DNA of 64,000 nt from Lachnospiraceae bacterium (lineage in GTDB: Bacteria > Bacillota_A > Clostridia > Lachnospirales > Lachnospiraceae). The stretch's first letter is position 1. Every line of letters begins with the position of its first letter. The DNA lies in NCBI GenBank assembly GCA_017430765.1, contig JAFRMI010000060.1, positions 1-64,000 on the forward strand, in the 5' to 3' direction. Made by a program: the position numbers and the translations under genes. The notes beneath the pieces are model-generated. The model did not search any database, was not told the origin of the DNA, and saw only the letters and a list, made by a program, of their open reading frames with translations. Of the stretch, positions 61,655 through 64,000 are shown piece by piece.

Positions 61655-63460
61655 TTACTCCTCGTTCAGCTTCAGAACATTGAGGAACGCATCTTTCGGA
61701 ACCTCGACATTGCCGATCTGGCGCATCTTCTTCTTGCCCTCCTTCTGCTTCTCAAGCAGCTTCCGTTTCCGGGAGATATCACCCCCGTAGCACTTGGCAA
61801 GGACGTCCTTCCGCAGCTGGCGGACCGTCTCACGCGCAATGATCTTGGAGCCGATCGCCGCCTGGATCGGAATATCGAAAAGCTGTCTGGGAATCTCCTT
61901 CTTCAGCCGCTCACACATCTGGGATCCCCGCTTATATGCGTTCGGGGCGTAGACGATGAAAGACAGCGCGTCCACAGGCTCGTGATTGACCAGAATGTCC
62001 ATGCGCACAAGCTCGCTTCTCTCGTATCCGGAGAACTCATAGTCAAAAGAGGCATAGCCCCTCGAGCGGCTCTTCAGAGCGTCGAAAAAGTCATAGATAA
62101 TCTCATTGAGGGGCATTCTGTACTTGAGAACGGCCCTTGTTGTCTCCAGATACTCCGTTCCCTCATAGACTCCCCTGCGTTCCTGGCAAAGTGTCATGAT
62201 CGGTCCGATATATTCGGTCGTGAGCATGATCTCCGCCTTGACCATCGGTTCCTCCATATACTCGATCTCCGAGGGATCCGGCATATTGGTCGGATTCGTG
62301 AGGTCGATCACTTCCCCGTTCGTCTTATAGATCTTATAGATCACGCTGGGGGCTGTCGTGATGAGATCCAGATCGTACTCTCTTTCCAGGCGCTGCGTGA
62401 CGACATCCAGGTGCAGAAGTCCCAGAAATCCGCAGCGGAAACCAAAGCCGAGGGCCTGGGACGTCTCCGGCTCATACTGGAGGGCGGCGTCGTTGAGCTG
62501 CAGCTTCTCGAGCGCATCGCGGAGATCCGGGTACCGGGGTGTCTCGGCGGGATAGATGCCGCAGTAAACCATCGGCTGCGGCTCCTTATAGCCGGGAAGC
62601 GCTTCCTCACAGGGGCTGCCGGCTTCCGTCACCGTATCTCCCACGCGCGTCTGCTTCATATCTTTGATGCTCGCCTCGAGATAGCCGACCATGCCGGCGC
62701 TCAGTTCTTCCTCCGGGAGAAACTTTCCGGCGCCGAAAATGCCAACTTCTGTGACTTCCGCCTCCGCGCCCGTCGCCATCATGCGGATCTTCGTGCCTCT
62801 TCTGACGCACCCGTCAAATACACGCATAAAGACAATGACCCCGCGGTAGCTGTCATAAAGGGAGTCGAAGATAAGCGCCTTCAGCGGCTTCCCCGAGTCA
62901 CCTGTCGGAGACGGGAGACTGCTGACGATGGCCTCGAGTACCTCGTGGACATTCTCTCCGGTCTTGGCGGAGATGCGGGGCGCCGTCAGCGCTTCAATCC
63001 CGATCACGTCCTCCACCTCCTGGGCCACTTCATCCGGCTGCGCGCTCGGGAGATCAATCTTGTTGATCACAGGAAGGATCTCCAGATCATGATCCAGAGC
63101 AAGATACACATTCCCAAGCGTCTGCGCCTCCACGCCCTGTGTCGCGTCCACGACCAGAATCGCCCCGTCGCACGCAGCAAGAGATCTCGATACCTCATAG
63201 TTGAAGTCGACGTGGCCGGGAGTATCGATCAGATTAAAGATATACTCCTCCCCGTTGTCCGCCCTGTAGATCGTGCGGACTGTCTGGGCCTTGATCGTTA
63301 TGCCTCTCTCCCGCTCAAGATCCATATTGTCAAGGACCTGCTCCTGCATCTCCCGCTCCGTAAGCAGACCGGTCATCTCGATGATCCGGTCGGCGAGCGT
63401 GCTCTTGCCGTGGTCAATATGCGCTATGATGCAAAAATTTCGGATATGTTTCTGATCCAT
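61655..63460 (-). CDS. lepA: Elongation factor 4 (LepA), translational GTPase
   Basis: A 601-residue GTPase that acts on the ribosome in translation and 30S maturation. G1 [13 protein letters not shown], the G2 [11 protein letters not shown]3 DTPGHVDF, and G4 NKIDLPSA are all intact; domains II, III and V and the LepA-specific C-terminal domain ([24 protein letters not shown], then [20 protein letters not shown]) follow. It leads the lepA-hemW-SDR run behind the promoter at 63588-63616. No anomaly is seen. Confidence 0.97.
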   Translation of the reverse strand: MDQKHIRNFCIIAHIDHGKSTLADRIIEMTGLLTEREMQEQVLDNMDLERERGITIKAQTVRTIYRADNGEEYIFNLIDTPGHVDFNYEVSRSLAACDGAILVVDATQGVEAQTLGNVYLALDHDLEILPVINKIDLPSAQPDEVAQEVEDVIGIEALTAPRISAKTGENVHEVLEAIVSSLPSPTGDSGKPLKALIFDSLYDSYRGVIVFMRVFDGCVRRGTKIRMMATGAEAEVTEVGIFGAGKFLPEEELSAGMVGYLEASIKDMKQTRVGDTVTEAGSPCEEALPGYKEPQPMVYCGIYPAETPRYPDLRDALEKLQLNDAALQYEPETSQALGFGFRCGFLGLLHLDVVTQRLEREYDLDLITTAPSVIYKIYKTNGEVIDLTNPTNMPDPSEIEYMEEPMVKAEIMLTTEYIGPIMTLCQERRGVYEGTEYLETTRAVLKYRMPLNEIIYDFFDALKSRSRGYASFDYEFSGYERSELVRMDILVNHEPVDALSFIVYAPNAYKRGSQMCERLKKEIPRQLFDIPIQAAIGSKIIARETVRQLRKDVLAKCYGGDISRKRKLLEKQKEGKKKMRQIGNVEVPKDAFLNVLKLNEE

Positions 63461-63587
63461 ACCGTCTTCTTATACCTCGTATTCTAGTGCGCAGCCATTC
63501 ATTCTGTTCGTTCGTCCGTGTAGAACGGGCTGACTCTATGTGTTCCGACTGACGCTGCGGAAAAATGCAGCAAAGTACTGTCTGATT

Positions 63588-63616
63588 ACTGTACCACAAG
63601 TCAGGCCTCTTTGCAA
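63588..63616 (-). promoter_or_regulatory. Promoter for lepA-hemW
   Basis: TTGCAA (63611-63616) and TACAGT (63588-63593) lie 17 nt apart on the minus strand, and the -10 box has a TG extension. The leader before lepA would be about 120 nt. Nothing else with coding character lies in 63461-63722. Confidence 0.5.
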
Positions 63617-63679
63617 ACATATGTTCACTCAAAGTGAAAGCGTTCTTTCTCTTAGGTGCCCGTGCTGATCCTGCCGGAG

Positions 63680-63730
63680 GCTTTTTGTCGGATAGGGAAT
63701 TCCGAGGAATTTCCTATCCGACAAAAAAGC
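63680..63730. repeat. Long near-perfect inverted repeat
   Basis: Arms of 24 and 25 nt (63680-63703 and 63706-63730) pair with one bulge and one mismatch around a 2-nt loop; the core reads GTCGGATAGG/CCTATCCGAC. The right end overlaps the U-run of the rpsT terminator. No U-run follows on either strand beyond the arms, so this is not a standard terminator itself. It may be a dispersed palindromic element or a back-up 3'-end structure. Confidence 0.7.
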
Positions 63731-63748
63731 ACCCCCTTCCGGGAGTGC
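63723..63748 (-). terminator. Rho-independent terminator after rpsT
   Basis: GCACTCCC-GGAA-GGGGGTGC on the minus strand (63729-63748) is followed by six U residues (63723-63728), about 17 nt after the rpsT stop codon. Confidence 0.85.
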
Positions 63749-63765
63749 CGATCTGTTGGATTCCA

Positions 63766-64000
63766 TTACGCCATCTTATCGACAGCTTTAGACATACGGG
63801 AAATCTTTCTCGCGTTGGTATTCTTCTTGTAGATTCCCTTCGCGGTCGCTCTGCCCATAACGCCCTGCAGATTCGTAAGAGCCGCCTTAGCCGCGTTCTT
63901 ATCGCCGGCTTCAATCGCTGCAGTGACCTTCTTGACAGAAGTCTTGACCTCGGATTTCGCCGCCTTATTTCTGGCGGCTCTCTTTGCACTTGTCAGAATT
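63766..64000 (-). CDS. rpsT: Ribosomal protein S20, 5' end missing
   Basis: The last 78 codons of S20, which binds 16S rRNA early in 30S assembly. The visible part runs from TSAKRAARNKAAKSEVKTSV through GRATAKGIYKKNTNARKISR to VDKMA. Lys/Ala-rich helices match the family, and only about the first ten residues are beyond the window edge. A strong terminator follows. The large overlapping frame at 63714-63989 on the same strand is only a shadow of this gene. Confidence 0.95.
   Translation of the reverse strand, partial: ILTSAKRAARNKAAKSEVKTSVKKVTAAIEAGDKNAAKAALTNLQGVMGRATAKGIYKKNTNARKISRMSKAVDKMA

Noticed and set aside
1..64000. CRISPR array, insertion sequences, prophage or attachment sites
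   Set aside because: No evenly spaced repeats, transposase, integrase or phage genes were seen; the only direct repeats are the Gly-Ser tract and one 27-nt pair, and the tRNA-Leu gene has no partial copy nearby that I could find.

Overview
The window looks like part of a moderately GC-rich Clostridia (Bacillota) chromosome, most likely Lachnospiraceae. The reasons are strong GGAGG-type ribosome sites, TTGACA/TATAAT-like promoters, a tRNA gene without an encoded CCA, HPr, the CdaA/CdaR pair, RecD2, HemW-LepA, an LCP ligase, and a large secondary cell-wall polysaccharide locus. The family assignment is inference from gene content. Nearly every gene is on the minus strand, so transcription runs from high to low coordinates; the single clear plus-strand gene is yfhO at 31015. 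No CRISPR array, insertion sequence, prophage gene or integrase was seen.

Layout by coordinate. 1-3.4 kb: start of uppP (cut by the window edge) and a metN-metI-metQ methionine ABC importer. 3.4-9.4 kb: tRNA-Leu(CAG), a zinc-ribbon protein, a ClpX-type unfoldase, an HtrA protease and a solitary glycosyltransferase. 9.7-13 kb: an LCP ligase with a huge acidic insertion and a polyprenyl-phosphate sugar phosphotransferase, i.e. the last and first membrane steps of polysaccharide assembly. 13.2-30.8 kb: one long run with rmlBACD (dTDP-L-rhamnose), Wzm/Wzt export, a methyltransferase, a kinase-like/glycosyltransferase fusion and further GT2 enzymes, consistent with a rhamnose-containing wall polysaccharide exported by an ABC transporter. 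31-34 kb: a YfhO membrane protein transcribed the other way.

34-48.9 kb: a second minus-strand run from HPr and a D,D-carboxypeptidase through rfbF-rfbG-rfbH (CDP-3,6-dideoxyhexose pathway), two CapK/PaaK-like adenylate-forming enzymes, a Wzx-type flippase, a ThDP-dependent acetolactate-synthase-like enzyme, a CsbB/GtrB-like glycosyltransferase, an SGNH protein, an MBOAT acyltransferase and a DltC-like carrier protein. Taken together these suggest synthesis of an unusual, probably branched-chain deoxy sugar and outer-surface glycosyl and acyl decoration. 49-64 kb: housekeeping, with cdaR-cdaA, two membrane proteins of unknown function, comF, recD2, mreB, uvrA, an RfbJ-like SDR, hemW, lepA and the 3' part of rpsT.

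The most novel-looking points are (1) a methyltransferase overlapping a kinase-like/GT fusion beside a Wzt with a C-terminal substrate-recognition domain, resembling a Gram-positive version of WbdD chain capping; (2) a ThDP enzyme with rfbFGH, pointing to a yersiniose-like branched dideoxysugar; (3) a Dlt-like carrier/MBOAT/SGNH set that lacks DltA but lies in the same run as two PaaK-like enzymes; and (4) an LCP domain interrupted by about 195 acidic, Gly-Ser-rich residues.
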